From Lysobacteraceae bacterium UBA6001 (GTDB lineage Bacteria; Pseudomonadota; Gammaproteobacteria; Xanthomonadales; Xanthomonadaceae): a stretch of DNA of 43,916 nucleotides. Each line of letters starts with the position of its first letter. Within the stretch, counting starts at the first letter, position 1. A program made the position numbers and the translations under genes. Of the stretch, positions 1-7,900 are shown in pieces. The notes below the pieces were generated by a model. That model was not told the origin of the DNA. It saw only the letters and a list, made by a program, of their open reading frames with translations, and ran no database searches. The stretch covers positions 1 through 43,916 of the forward strand of contig DJAN01000023.1 of the NCBI GenBank assembly GCA_002429615.1, read 5' to 3'.

Positions 1-97
1 TGTCGCCTACGGTCCCGAAAGGGGCCTGCCCCCGACGACCCGATGGATCTGGATGGACGGGAACCGAGAAGCGCGACGGTCTGGGTGGCGTGGGGCG

Positions 98-1687
98 TCA
101 GGGGGCGTTGCGGATCAGGTCCGCGGCACGCTCGGCCAGCATGATCACCGGGGCGTTGGTGTTGCCGCCCGGCAACGTCGGCATCGCCGAGGCGTCGATC
201 ACCCGCAGGCCTTCGATGCCTCTCACCCGCAACTGCGGGTCGAGTACCGCGTGCTCGTCGTCCGCGGCACCCATCCGGCAGGTGCCCACCGGGTGGTAGA
301 TGGTCTCGGCCTTGGCCCGGATGAAGTCGATCAGGCCAGCGTCATCGAGATCGTCGCGCGCGGGGAAGATCGGAGCGCCGCGCCAGGCGTCGAAGGCCGG
401 TTGCGCCAGGATGTCTCGCGAGAGCCGTGCGCATTCCACCATCATCCGCAGGTCGAAGCCCTCTGCGTCGCTCAGGTACGCCGGGTCGATCAACGGGGCG
501 CTCAGCGGGTTGGCATCGCGCAGGCGCAGCGCGCCGCGGCTGCGCGGGCGCAGGAAGCAGGCGTGCAGGGTGTAGCCATCTCCCGGCAGGCGATGGCGGC
601 CGTGGTCGTCGAGCATCGCCGGGACGAAGTGCAGCTGGATGTCGGGGCGTTCGTCCTGCGCCAGGGCGGAGCGGTGGAACCCGCCGGCTTCGGCGATGTT
701 GCTGGTGCCGGCGCCCTGGTGCCCGCGCAGGAAATACTGGAAGGCGATCGCTAGCTCGTTGCTGCGGTCGTAGCTGACGCCGGGCACGGTATGGAACAGG
801 GTGCAGATGTCCAGGTGGTCCTGCAGGTTGCCGCCGACACCGGGCAGGTCGGCGTGCACGTCGATGCCGTGCGCGCGCAGGTGGTCGGCCGGGCCAAGCC
901 CGGAAAGCATCAGCAGCTGTGGCGAGTTCACCGCGCCGGCGCACAGCAGCACGTCGCGCGCGGCACGGGCGGTGGTGGCGATGCCGCGGCGGCCGTAACA
1001 GACGCCGGTGGCGCGGCCGCCTTCGATCAGTAGGCGGTGCACCTGCACGCCGGTGATCACGCGCAGGTTGCGGCGTGCGCGGATCGGTTGCAGGTAGGCA
1101 GCGGCGGACGAGCAGCGGGCGCCGTCCTTCTGGGTCACCTGGTAGAAGCCCACGCCTGCCTGTTCGGGGCCGTTGAAATCATGGTTGGCCTGCAGGCCCG
1201 CCTGCACGCCGGCGGTGACGAAGGCTTCGCTGAGCGGGTTGCGGTGACGCAGGTCGCTGACGTGCAGTGGGCCCTCGCCACCATGCAGGGCGTCGGCGCC
1301 GTGTTCGTTGTGTTCGCTGCGGCGGAAGTAGGGCAGCACGCTGGGCCAGTCCCAGCCCTCGGCGCCGTCGCGTGCCCAGTCGTCGTAGTCGCCGGGCACG
1401 CCGCGCGTGTAGCACATGGCGTTGATCGAGCTGGAGCCGCCCAGCACCTTGCCGCGCGGCCACCACAGGCGGCGGCCGTCGAGCGCGGGCTGCGGCTCGG
1501 TGTCGTAGTTCCAGTTGATCGCGCGCTGGTTGACCAGCCGCGCCAGGCCGGCGGGCATGTGGATGAAAGGGTTGCGGTCGCGCGGGCCGGCTTCGATCAG
1601 CAGCACACGGCAGTGCGGATCGGCACTGAGGCGATTGGCCAGCACGCAGCCGGCCGAGCCGGCACCCACGATGACGTAGTCGTACAC
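98..1687 (-). CDS. GMC-family FAD-dependent oxidoreductase (choline/alcohol dehydrogenase-like)
   Basis: This is a 529-residue flavoprotein of the glucose-methanol-choline family, which oxidises alcohol groups using FAD. The N-terminus carries the FAD-binding Rossmann motif VGAGSAG (residues 7-13). GMC signature 1 lies at residues 81-96 (VLGGSSSINAMCYTRG). The C-terminus has the active-site histidine in YHPVGTCRMG (His465) and the GGNTNAP segment with the partner Asn. The start is a GTG preceded by GGAGGG at good spacing; the only nearby ATG is out of frame. There is no signal peptide, so it should be cytoplasmic or membrane-associated. The substrate cannot be read from the sequence; BetA and AlkJ are both close in type, and no betaine or alkane genes lie nearby. 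The family call is firm and the substrate is unknown. Confidence 0.93.
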   Translation of the reverse strand: MYDYVIVGAGSAGCVLANRLSADPHCRVLLIEAGPRDRNPFIHMPAGLARLVNQRAINWNYDTEPQPALDGRRLWWPRGKVLGGSSSINAMCYTRGVPGDYDDWARDGAEGWDWPSVLPYFRRSEHNEHGADALHGGEGPLHVSDLRHRNPLSEAFVTAGVQAGLQANHDFNGPEQAGVGFYQVTQKDGARCSSAAAYLQPIRARRNLRVITGVQVHRLLIEGGRATGVCYGRRGIATTARAARDVLLCAGAVNSPQLLMLSGLGPADHLRAHGIDVHADLPGVGGNLQDHLDICTLFHTVPGVSYDRSNELAIAFQYFLRGHQGAGTSNIAEAGGFHRSALAQDERPDIQLHFVPAMLDDHGRHRLPGDGYTLHACFLRPRSRGALRLRDANPLSAPLIDPAYLSDAEGFDLRMMVECARLSRDILAQPAFDAWRGAPIFPARDDLDDAGLIDFIRAKAETIYHPVGTCRMGAADDEHAVLDPQLRVRGIEGLRVIDASAMPTLPGGNTNAPVIMLAERAADLIRNAP

Positions 1688-1867
1688 GCATTCCCTCCCC
1701 GGAACTCGCGTCCGCCGAGCATAGGCAGATGGCGGCGCGCCGGCAACGCGCTGTCATGCCAACGGAACTGGCGGCGCGGCGGGGCATGGGCTAACTTGCG
1801 CGCTTTCTCCCCCCCGGAGCCAGACCATGTTCCTCCGCCACCCGGGCACGTCTTCGTGCCGGTGCCC

Positions 1868-3241
1868 ATGAGCGCGGCTTCACCCGGGTCACCCGGCGCC
1901 GTGGGCCGCTTCCGCGAGGCGTTGCGGGGTTCGCCGGCGCTGTGGTGGTCGTTCGTGTACTTCTTCTGCCTGCTCAGCGGCTATTACGTGCTGCGCCCGG
2001 TACGCGAGGCGATGAGCGCCTCGGCCGACGTGGAGGCGGTGTTCCCACGCGCGATGATCGATTTCTTTGGCGCCCACGGCATGCCGCTGAAGGATTTCAC
2101 CCTGCAGGTGCTGTTCACCTGCACCTTCCTGATCATGCTGGTGCTGCAGCCGCTCTACGGCGCGCTGGTCAGCCGCTACCCGCGGCGGGTGTTCCTGCCG
2201 GTGGTGTACGGCTTCTTCATCGTGACCCTGCTGGTGTTCTACGTGCTCTTCGACACCGGCGTGCCGGGGCGCGGGATGGCTTTCTTCCTCTGGATCACCG
2301 TGTTCAACCTGTTCGCGGTGGCGGTGTTCTGGAGCTTCATGGCCGATGTCTTCAGCAATGCCGAGGCCAAGGCGTATTACGGGTACATCGGCGCGGCCGG
2401 CACGCTGGGCGCGTTCCTGGGGCCGATCCTGACCCGTACCCTGGTCGAGCGCATCGGCATCGCGCACCTGATGCTGATCTCGGCCGGCTTCCTGTGCGTG
2501 TGCATGGTCTGCCTGCTGCGCCTGCGCCTGTGGGCGGTGCAGCGCGAGCGGGCGCAGCGGCTGGCCAGCGGCGAGGTGCCGATGGGCGGCAGCGTGCTGG
2601 CCGGCCTGCAGCTCATCGTGCGCGAGCCGCTGCTGCGCTGGCTGGCGATCATGGTGCTGTTCGGCGTGGGCATCGGCACGCTGCTGTACAACGAGCAGGC
2701 GGCGATCGTGCGCCGGCTGTTCACCGATCCGGCATCGAGCACGGCGTACTACGCCACCATCGACCTGGCGGTGAATGCCCTCACGCTGCTGGTGCAGCTG
2801 TTCCTCACCCGCCTGCTGCTGTCGCGTTACGGCATCGCGCCGGCGCTGCTGATCCCGGGCGTGGCGGTCATCATCGGCTATTCGATCCTGGCCGCCTCGC
2901 CGTTGCCGATGATGGTGGCGGTGGTGCAGGTGGTGACCCGCGCCAGCGAGTTCTCGCTGGCCAAGCCGGCGCGCGAGACGATCTACACACGAGTGGACCG
3001 CGAGTGGCGCTACAAGGCCGGCGCGGCGATCGACACGGTGATCTATCGCGGTGGCGACCTGACCTTTGCCTGGGTGCACAAGCTGCTCTCGGCCTTCGGT
3101 CCGCACGTGCTGTTCGGCGGCGGCCTGCTGGCCGCCTGCGGCATGACCTTCGGTGCGTGGCGCCTGCTGCGCGAGGCGGACAAACTGCCGGTCGAGCGCG
3201 CTGACGGCGTGTCTGCCGATGGCAGGGCCGCTGCTTCCTGA
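1868..3241 (+). CDS. Polytopic MFS-type transporter, nucleotide-transporter-like
   Basis: This 457-residue integral membrane protein has about twelve hydrophobic segments spread over its whole length. The N-terminal stretch SGYYVLRPVREAMS is typical of bacterial MFS proteins related to the ATP/ADP (TLC/Npt) exchangers, which are often annotated simply as MFS transporter or NTP/NDP exchange transporter. The ATG at 1868 places the first membrane segment about 25 residues in; the reading frame stays open upstream, but that part looks like antisense of the divergent oxidoreductase gene. A short DUF1304 membrane gene follows after 72 bases. The cargo is not visible. True Npt proteins occur mainly in intracellular parasites, so nucleotide transport in a free-living bacterium is doubtful. 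Confidence 0.85.
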   Translation: MSAASPGSPGAVGRFREALRGSPALWWSFVYFFCLLSGYYVLRPVREAMSASADVEAVFPRAMIDFFGAHGMPLKDFTLQVLFTCTFLIMLVLQPLYGALVSRYPRRVFLPVVYGFFIVTLLVFYVLFDTGVPGRGMAFFLWITVFNLFAVAVFWSFMADVFSNAEAKAYYGYIGAAGTLGAFLGPILTRTLVERIGIAHLMLISAGFLCVCMVCLLRLRLWAVQRERAQRLASGEVPMGGSVLAGLQLIVREPLLRWLAIMVLFGVGIGTLLYNEQAAIVRRLFTDPASSTAYYATIDLAVNALTLLVQLFLTRLLLSRYGIAPALLIPGVAVIIGYSILAASPLPMMVAVVQVVTRASEFSLAKPARETIYTRVDREWRYKAGAAIDTVIYRGGDLTFAWVHKLLSAFGPHVLFGGGLLAACGMTFGAWRLLREADKLPVERADGVSADGRAAAS

Positions 3242-3313
3242 TCTGCTTGCCCCGCGCCCTCCGGCGCGGGGATGATGCCGGCATCGCGCCCGGCGAACCG
3301 ACGAAGGACCGTA

Positions 3314-3667
3314 ATGATGATGCTTGCCCAGATTCTCGCCGCCGTGGTGGCGCTCCTGCACGTGTACTTCCTGGTGCTGGAGATGTTCCTGTGGACCCGC
3401 CCGCTGGGCTTGAAGGTCTTTCGCAATACGCCGGAGAAGGCGGAGATCACCCGCGTGCTGGCGGCCAACCAGGGGCTCTACAACGGCTTTCTGGCGGCAG
3501 GGCTGGTGTGGGGCGTGGTCGCCGCGCGTGCCGACGTGCTGGCGTTCTTCCTCGGCTGCGTGGTCGTGGCCGGGCTGTATGGGGCGTGGAGCGTGAGCCG
3601 GCGGATTCTGTGGATCCAGGCCGCGCCGGCGGCGGTGGCGCTGGTGCTGCTGTGGCTGGGGCTTTGA
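3314..3667 (+). CDS. DUF1304 small integral membrane protein
   Basis: A 117-residue protein made almost entirely of four hydrophobic segments. The pattern LLHVYFLVLEMFLW near the N-terminus and NQGLYNGFLAAGL in the middle match the DUF1304 family of uncharacterised inner-membrane proteins, which are usually about 120 residues. The start at 3314 is chosen because GAAGGA lies a few bases upstream and because it removes a basic, family-atypical N-terminal extension. The gene follows the transporter in the same direction and may be co-transcribed. No catalytic residues are recognisable and the function is unknown. Confidence 0.88.
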   Translation: MMMLAQILAAVVALLHVYFLVLEMFLWTRPLGLKVFRNTPEKAEITRVLAANQGLYNGFLAAGLVWGVVAARADVLAFFLGCVVVAGLYGAWSVSRRILWIQAAPAAVALVLLWLGL

Positions 3668-3719
3668 GCGGGGCGAGTTGATCGCCCGCCTGCACGCCCG
3701 TCGTGCGTGTGCCCTCTTG

Positions 3720-3788
3720 TATGTAGGAGCGGCTTCAGCCGCGACGCGACCAACCTTCCGCGGTCGCGGCTGAAGCCGCTCCTACAAC
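3720..3788. repeat. REP-like palindromic element, full inverted pair
   Basis: Two near-identical arms of about 25 bases face each other: TGTAGGAGCGGCTTCAGCCG at 3722 and its inverse ending at 3786. They are separated by a short spacer (roughly 3747-3761). Each arm also contains its own small palindrome, GCGGCT-TC-AGCCGC. The element lies between two convergent genes (DUF1304 protein and thioesterase-like protein), the usual location of REP elements, and could fold into a long hairpin that blocks read-through from both sides. A single arm of the same family is at 30222-30247. Confidence 0.85.
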
Positions 3789-3819
3789 GGTGGGTTTCAG
3801 CGCGAGCGCCAAGGGAACC

Positions 3820-4287
3820 TCACCCCTTCCGCGGCGACACCCACATCTCGATGCGGGCCTGGAACACCTGCTCGCCCGCATCGTTGCGCACCACCACGTC
3901 CACCGGCAGTTCATAGCCTTCGGCGGCTTCGCGCAGCGCGGTGGCCGGCGTGGCCACCGCATGCATCGTCCCGGTCGCTTTGCGCTGGTACTGCACCGTC
4001 ATGCCCTTGGGAATCCAGCGCATCGACGCCGGCAGGCTGGCATCGACCATCACCCCGCCCACCAGCTCGGCCAGGTTGCACAGCGCGATCGCGTGCACGG
4101 TGCCGATATGGTTGTGCACGCGCCGGCGGTCGGCGATGCGGGCTTCGCACACGCCCGGTTCCAGCCGGGTGATGCGCGGGGCGATCGTGCCGAAATACGG
4201 CGCCTTGAAGCAGATCGCGCGCGAGAACAGCCAGTGGCCGCACGGCCAGCGGGTGATGCGCTGGTACAGGCGCAGCAGGGATGTCAT
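3820..4287 (-). CDS. DUF4442 hotdog-fold thioesterase-like protein
   Basis: A 155-residue protein with the layout of DUF4442/PaaI-type hotdog proteins: an N-terminal helix, then HNHIGTVHAIALCNLAELVGGVMV, where the hotdog helix carries the putative catalytic or acyl-binding positions, then alternating strands to the end. The start ATG at 4287 has GGAGGAAG upstream at suitable spacing. It lies 67 bases downstream of fadE on the same strand, separated by a strong stem-loop, so it may be a partly uncoupled member of the fatty-acid module. Hydrolysis of acyl-CoA thioesters is inferred from fold and context. The protein ends close to the REP hairpin. Confidence 0.85.
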   Translation of the reverse strand: MTSLLRLYQRITRWPCGHWLFSRAICFKAPYFGTIAPRITRLEPGVCEARIADRRRVHNHIGTVHAIALCNLAELVGGVMVDASLPASMRWIPKGMTVQYQRKATGTMHAVATPATALREAAEGYELPVDVVVRNDAGEQVFQARIEMWVSPRKG

Positions 4288-4310
4288 GGGATGCTTCCTC
4301 CGGATACGAA

Positions 4311-4333
4311 GACGGCGGGCCAGGCCCGCCGTC
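4311..4333 (-). terminator. Stem-loop between fadE and the thioesterase gene
   Basis: A perfect 10-bp inverted repeat (GACGGCGGGC / GCCCGCCGTC) with a 3-base loop lies 22 bases after the fadE stop. On the minus strand it is followed only by TTCGTAT, not a proper T-tract, so it may attenuate or stabilise the fadE mRNA 3' end rather than terminate fully. Confidence 0.55.
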
Positions 4334-4354
4334 TGTCGCTGCAACTGATCAGGC

Positions 4355-6829
4355 TCAGGCCGCTTCGCGCGACTGGCCGCCCTTGGGCTGTTCGTAGTAC
4401 GTCGCCGCACGCAGCTCGTGGGTGTCGAAGTCGTCCACGGTGATGGTGTCCATGGTGATCTCACGCAGCTCTTCCAGCAGCTTGCGCTCCTCGGCATTGA
4501 GCACGCCCTCGGCCACGGCCTCGTCGAGCTGCGCGCTGAACTCCAGTGCCTCGATGCCCTTGGTCTTGAGCGCCTTGAGGAACTTGCGCTCCACCGGCTC
4601 GGCCATCACCGCCTTGGCCAGGTAGCTGGCGATGCGGCCGCCCGGGTTGTTCTCGCACGGGGTCAGGAACACGCCCTTGCCGAGGCGGTCGCGGGCCTCG
4701 TTCGGCGCCATCAGCAGCGCGGCGACGCGACGCGACAGGCGATCGCCCGGGGCCTCGGCGCGACGGCCGAGCGGGAAGATCAGCGCCCACATCAGCCAGC
4801 CGACCGGACGGATCGGGAAGTTGCGCAGCGCGGCCGACAGCGAGGTCTCGATCTTGTGCACGCTGTCATGGAAGGCCCAGGCCAGCAGCGGCTGGTCGGC
4901 CTGCGGCGCGCCTTCGTCGTGGTAGCGCTTGAGCATCGCGCTGGTCATGTAGATGTGGCTCAGCACGTCGCCCAGGCGGCCGGACAGCGATTCCTTGAAC
5001 TTCAGCTTGCCGCCCAACATCATCATCGACACGTCGGCCATCAGCGCCAGGTTGGCCGAGTAGCGGTCCAGCTTGCGGAAGAAGCGGCGGGTGTAGTCAT
5101 CGCCCGGGGCGGCACCAAAGCGCGCGCCGGTCAGGCCGAACCAGAACGAGCGCACCGCGTTGGAGATGCCGAAGCGGATGTGGCCGAACAGGCTCTGGTC
5201 GAACTCCTCCAGGCCGCGCGCGCTGTCGCTGTCCTGGGCGGCCTTCATTTCCTTCATCACCCACGGATGGCACAGGATCGCGCCCTGGCCGAAGATCAGC
5301 AGGCTGCGGGTCATGATGTTGGCGCCTTCGACGGTGATGCCGATCGGCGCGGCCTGCCAGGCACGGCCGGCGAAGTTGCGCGGCCCCAGGATGATGCCCT
5401 TGCCACCGACCACGTCCATCACGTCGCTGATGACCTCACGGCCCATCGTGGTGCAGTGGTACTTGGCGATCGCCGACGGCACCGACGGCACGTCGCCACG
5501 GTCCACCGCCGCGGCGGTGGCCTGCGACAGCGCGCTGATCGCATAGGCCTTGCCGCCGATGCGCGCCAGCGCCTCTTCCACGCCCTCGAAGCGGCCGACC
5601 GACAGGCCGAACTGCTTGCGGATGCGCGCATACGAACCGGTGACCACCGCGCCGAACTTGGCACCACCCGAAGCGGTGGAGGGCAGGGTGATCGAGCGGC
5701 CCACGGCCAGGCACTCGTTGAGCATGTTCCAGCCCTTGCCGACCATGTCCACACCACCGATCAGCTGGCTGAGCGGGATGAACACCTCGTGGCCGTGGAT
5801 CGGGCCGTTCTGGAACGGCGAGTTGAGCGGGAAGTGGCGGCGGCCGATCTCCACGCCGGGCGTTTCGCGCGGCAGCAGCGCCAGGGTGATGCCGATGTCC
5901 TTGGTGTCGCCGATCAGGCCTTCCGGGTCGTACATGCGGAAGGCCAGGCCGATGATCGTGGCGACCGGGGCCAGGGTGATGTAGCGCTTGTCGAAGGTCA
6001 GCTTGACGCCGAGCACATTGGCGCCGTTCCACTCGCCCTTGCAGACGATGCCGTAGTCCGGGATGGAGGTGGCGTCGGAGCCGGCGAACGGACCGGTCAG
6101 GCCGAAGCACGGCACTTCCTGGCCGGCGGCCAGGCGCGGCAGGTAATGGTCCTTCTGTTCCTGGGTGCCGTAATGCACCAGCAGCTCACCCGGGCCGAGC
6201 GAGTTCGGCACGCCGACGGTGGAGCTGACCACGCTGGAGACCGAGGCCAGCTTCTGGATCACCTTGTGGTGCGCCAGCGCGCTGAAGCCCAGGCCGCCGA
6301 ACTGCTTGGGAATGATCATGCCGAAGAAGCGGTTCTTCTTGATGAAGTCCCACATTTCCGGCGGCAGGTCGGCGTGGACGTGGGTGATTTCCCAGTCGTT
6401 GATCATCTTGCACAGATCTTCCACCGGGCCGTCGAGGAAGGCCTGCTCCTCGGCGCTGAGTTCCGGCTTGGGGTAGTTGAGCAGCTTCTGCCAGTCCGGA
6501 TCACCGGTGAACAGCTCGCCTTCGAAACCGACCGAGCCGGTTTCCAGCGCGATGCGCTCGGTCTGCGACAGCGGCGGCAGCACCTTGCGGAATACCTTCA
6601 GCAGCGGCGCGGTCAGCAGCGGCTTGCGGACGAACGGCAGCAGCACCGGCACGGCGACCAGGGCGACCAGCACCGCGGCCACGATCGTGGCGGTGGGGTT
6701 GGCGTTGAGCAGCCAGCCGGCGACCAGCAGCGTGGCGCTGATCGCCACCCAGGCGGCCAGGCGCATGCGGTGGTAGGCGGCGAAGCCCGCCGCCAGCAAT
6801 ACAAGAAGGAAGGGCGCGACGATGCTCAT
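4355..6829 (-). CDS. fadE: Long-chain acyl-CoA dehydrogenase FadE
   Basis: This 824-residue protein matches the large, membrane-anchored FadE class (E. coli FadE is 814 residues). It catalyses the first step of fatty-acid beta-oxidation, FAD-dependent trans-2,3-desaturation of acyl-CoA. The first ~65 residues hold two or three hydrophobic helices. The acyl-CoA dehydrogenase core follows, with the flavin- and substrate-binding segment GLTGPFAGSDATSIPDYG and the PIGITVEGANIMTRSLLIFGQGA motif region. The last ~280 residues are the extra C-terminal domain (DUF1974) specific to FadE. The start codon overlaps the stop of the upstream alpha/beta hydrolase by ATGA, implying translational coupling. 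Control is probably through the divergent TetR regulator and the operator at 7758-7775. Confidence 0.96.
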   Translation of the reverse strand: MSIVAPFLLVLLAAGFAAYHRMRLAAWVAISATLLVAGWLLNANPTATIVAAVLVALVAVPVLLPFVRKPLLTAPLLKVFRKVLPPLSQTERIALETGSVGFEGELFTGDPDWQKLLNYPKPELSAEEQAFLDGPVEDLCKMINDWEITHVHADLPPEMWDFIKKNRFFGMIIPKQFGGLGFSALAHHKVIQKLASVSSVVSSTVGVPNSLGPGELLVHYGTQEQKDHYLPRLAAGQEVPCFGLTGPFAGSDATSIPDYGIVCKGEWNGANVLGVKLTFDKRYITLAPVATIIGLAFRMYDPEGLIGDTKDIGITLALLPRETPGVEIGRRHFPLNSPFQNGPIHGHEVFIPLSQLIGGVDMVGKGWNMLNECLAVGRSITLPSTASGGAKFGAVVTGSYARIRKQFGLSVGRFEGVEEALARIGGKAYAISALSQATAAAVDRGDVPSVPSAIAKYHCTTMGREVISDVMDVVGGKGIILGPRNFAGRAWQAAPIGITVEGANIMTRSLLIFGQGAILCHPWVMKEMKAAQDSDSARGLEEFDQSLFGHIRFGISNAVRSFWFGLTGARFGAAPGDDYTRRFFRKLDRYSANLALMADVSMMMLGGKLKFKESLSGRLGDVLSHIYMTSAMLKRYHDEGAPQADQPLLAWAFHDSVHKIETSLSAALRNFPIRPVGWLMWALIFPLGRRAEAPGDRLSRRVAALLMAPNEARDRLGKGVFLTPCENNPGGRIASYLAKAVMAEPVERKFLKALKTKGIEALEFSAQLDEAVAEGVLNAEERKLLEELREITMDTITVDDFDTHELRAATYYEQPKGGQSREAA

Positions 6830-7761
6830 GGTCTTGCTCCAGTAACGTATTCGGTAGCGTGCTTGAAGTCGGCGGACGCCGGGGCGGCGGAAGCCGGCGG
6901 CAAAGCGTCCAGATAGTGCAACACAGCGGCGGTAAATGCGCTGTTTTCATCGCCGGCGACCATGTGCGTGGCCTCCGGCAGCCGCACGTGTTCGGCGTGC
7001 GGCACAAGGGTCAGGAATTCGGCCACGGTCTGCGGGCTGACCAGGTCGCTGCGCCCGCCGCTGACCAGCAGCACGGGGCAGCGGATCTGCGCGGCCGCAT
7101 GCAGCAGCACCTGCTGCTGTTCGCTGGCGTCGCCACCGGCGAGCTCGTCGATCAGGCGCGGATCCCAATGCCAGTACCAGCGGCCGTCGGCATCCTCGCG
7201 CAGCAGTTTACGCAGGCCGTCGCCGGACTTGCGCGGGCGGTGCGGCAGATAGGCCGAGATGGCGTCGGCCGCGGCGTGCAGCGAATCGAAGCCGTCCGGA
7301 TGCGCGCTCATGAAGCGCAGGATGCGCTCGACGCCGGCGGTTTCCCAGCGCGGGGTGATGTCGACCAGCACCATGGCGCGGAACAGGCCGGGCCAGCGCG
7401 ATTCGGCGAGCAGCCCGAACAGGCCGCCCATCGATGCGGCGACCAGCACCGGTGGCGGCGACATCTCGCCGGCGATGACGATCAGGTCGTCGGTGAACTG
7501 GGTGCCGTCGTAGCGCAGCTCAGGCGGATTGCGCGTGGATTCGCCGTGGCCGCGCGCGTCGTAGGACAGCGTGGCGTAACCGGCGTCGGCGAGCACGCGG
7601 GCGGTATCGTCCCAGGCCTTGCGGGTCTGCCCGAAACCGTGCGCGAGCACCACGCTGCCGCGGACGCCGTCGCCCTGGCGGGAAGCCGCCAGCCGCGTCT
7701 GCCCGGCACCGGCGAGCAGTGCGTCGGGGGCGTGCGTCAAGGGAGGGGCATGGCTAACCAT
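6826..7761 (-). CDS. Alpha/beta hydrolase, first gene of the fadE operon
   Basis: A 311-residue alpha/beta-hydrolase-fold enzyme. The oxyanion segment is LAHGFGQTR, the nucleophile elbow is VAASMGG (a GxSxG variant starting with Ala), an acid-region motif is LLVSGGRSDLVSP, and the catalytic His lies in EATHMVAGDEN near the C-terminus. There is no signal peptide, so it is cytoplasmic. The chosen ATG at 7761 fits a very good promoter directly upstream and excludes a family-atypical 67-residue extension. It overlaps fadE by four bases (ATGA). A role in hydrolysing or recycling an acyl ester or thioester in fatty-acid breakdown is inferred from context only; the substrate is unknown. Confidence 0.92.
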   Translation of the reverse strand: MVSHAPPLTHAPDALLAGAGQTRLAASRQGDGVRGSVVLAHGFGQTRKAWDDTARVLADAGYATLSYDARGHGESTRNPPELRYDGTQFTDDLIVIAGEMSPPPVLVAASMGGLFGLLAESRWPGLFRAMVLVDITPRWETAGVERILRFMSAHPDGFDSLHAAADAISAYLPHRPRKSGDGLRKLLREDADGRWYWHWDPRLIDELAGGDASEQQQVLLHAAAQIRCPVLLVSGGRSDLVSPQTVAEFLTLVPHAEHVRLPEATHMVAGDENSAFTAAVLHYLDALPPASAAPASADFKHATEYVTGARP

Positions 7762-7775
7762 ACCTAATGGTATGG
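7758..7775. promoter_or_regulatory. Putative TetR operator overlapping hydrolase start codon
   Basis: A perfect 7-bp inverted repeat with a 4-bp spacer, CCATACC-TAAT-GGTATGG, sits in the divergent gap between the hydrolase and TetR genes. It overlaps both the predicted -10 box and the ATG of the hydrolase. A nine-base half-site copy (GTATGGTTA, inverse of TAACCATAC at 7755-7763) recurs at 7883-7891, ten bases before the TetR start, suggesting that the regulator also controls itself. Confidence 0.7.
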
Positions 7776-7796
7776 AGCGAGCGGCAGGTGTGTCAA
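7767..7796 (-). promoter_or_regulatory. Predicted sigma-70 promoter of hydrolase-fadE operon
   Basis: On the minus strand a perfect TTGACA (7796-7791) is followed, after 18 bases, by TACCAT (7772-7767, four of six matches to TATAAT). The transcription start expected six to seven bases further falls on the A of the hydrolase ATG (7761), so the message would be leaderless. The -10 box lies inside the palindromic operator. Confidence 0.6.
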
Positions 7797-7900
7797 TACT
7801 GGCTCGTATGGAGCCGTGGAGGCAGGCGGGGCGGGCCTTTCGGCGGTTTGGGCATCTGCCGCATACTGCAACCGACTGCGGCGTATGGTTAAATCGCCAG

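Noticed and set aside
1..97. Possible end of a gene at the left edge
   Set aside because: No frame here shows family similarity; the 97 bases before the oxidoreductase stop contain nothing I can support.
4418..6916. Long open frame (832 codons) antisense to fadE
   Set aside because: The high GC content leaves antisense frames open; the protein is rich in Arg, His, Gln and Ala with no family motif, whereas FadE on the other strand is unmistakable.
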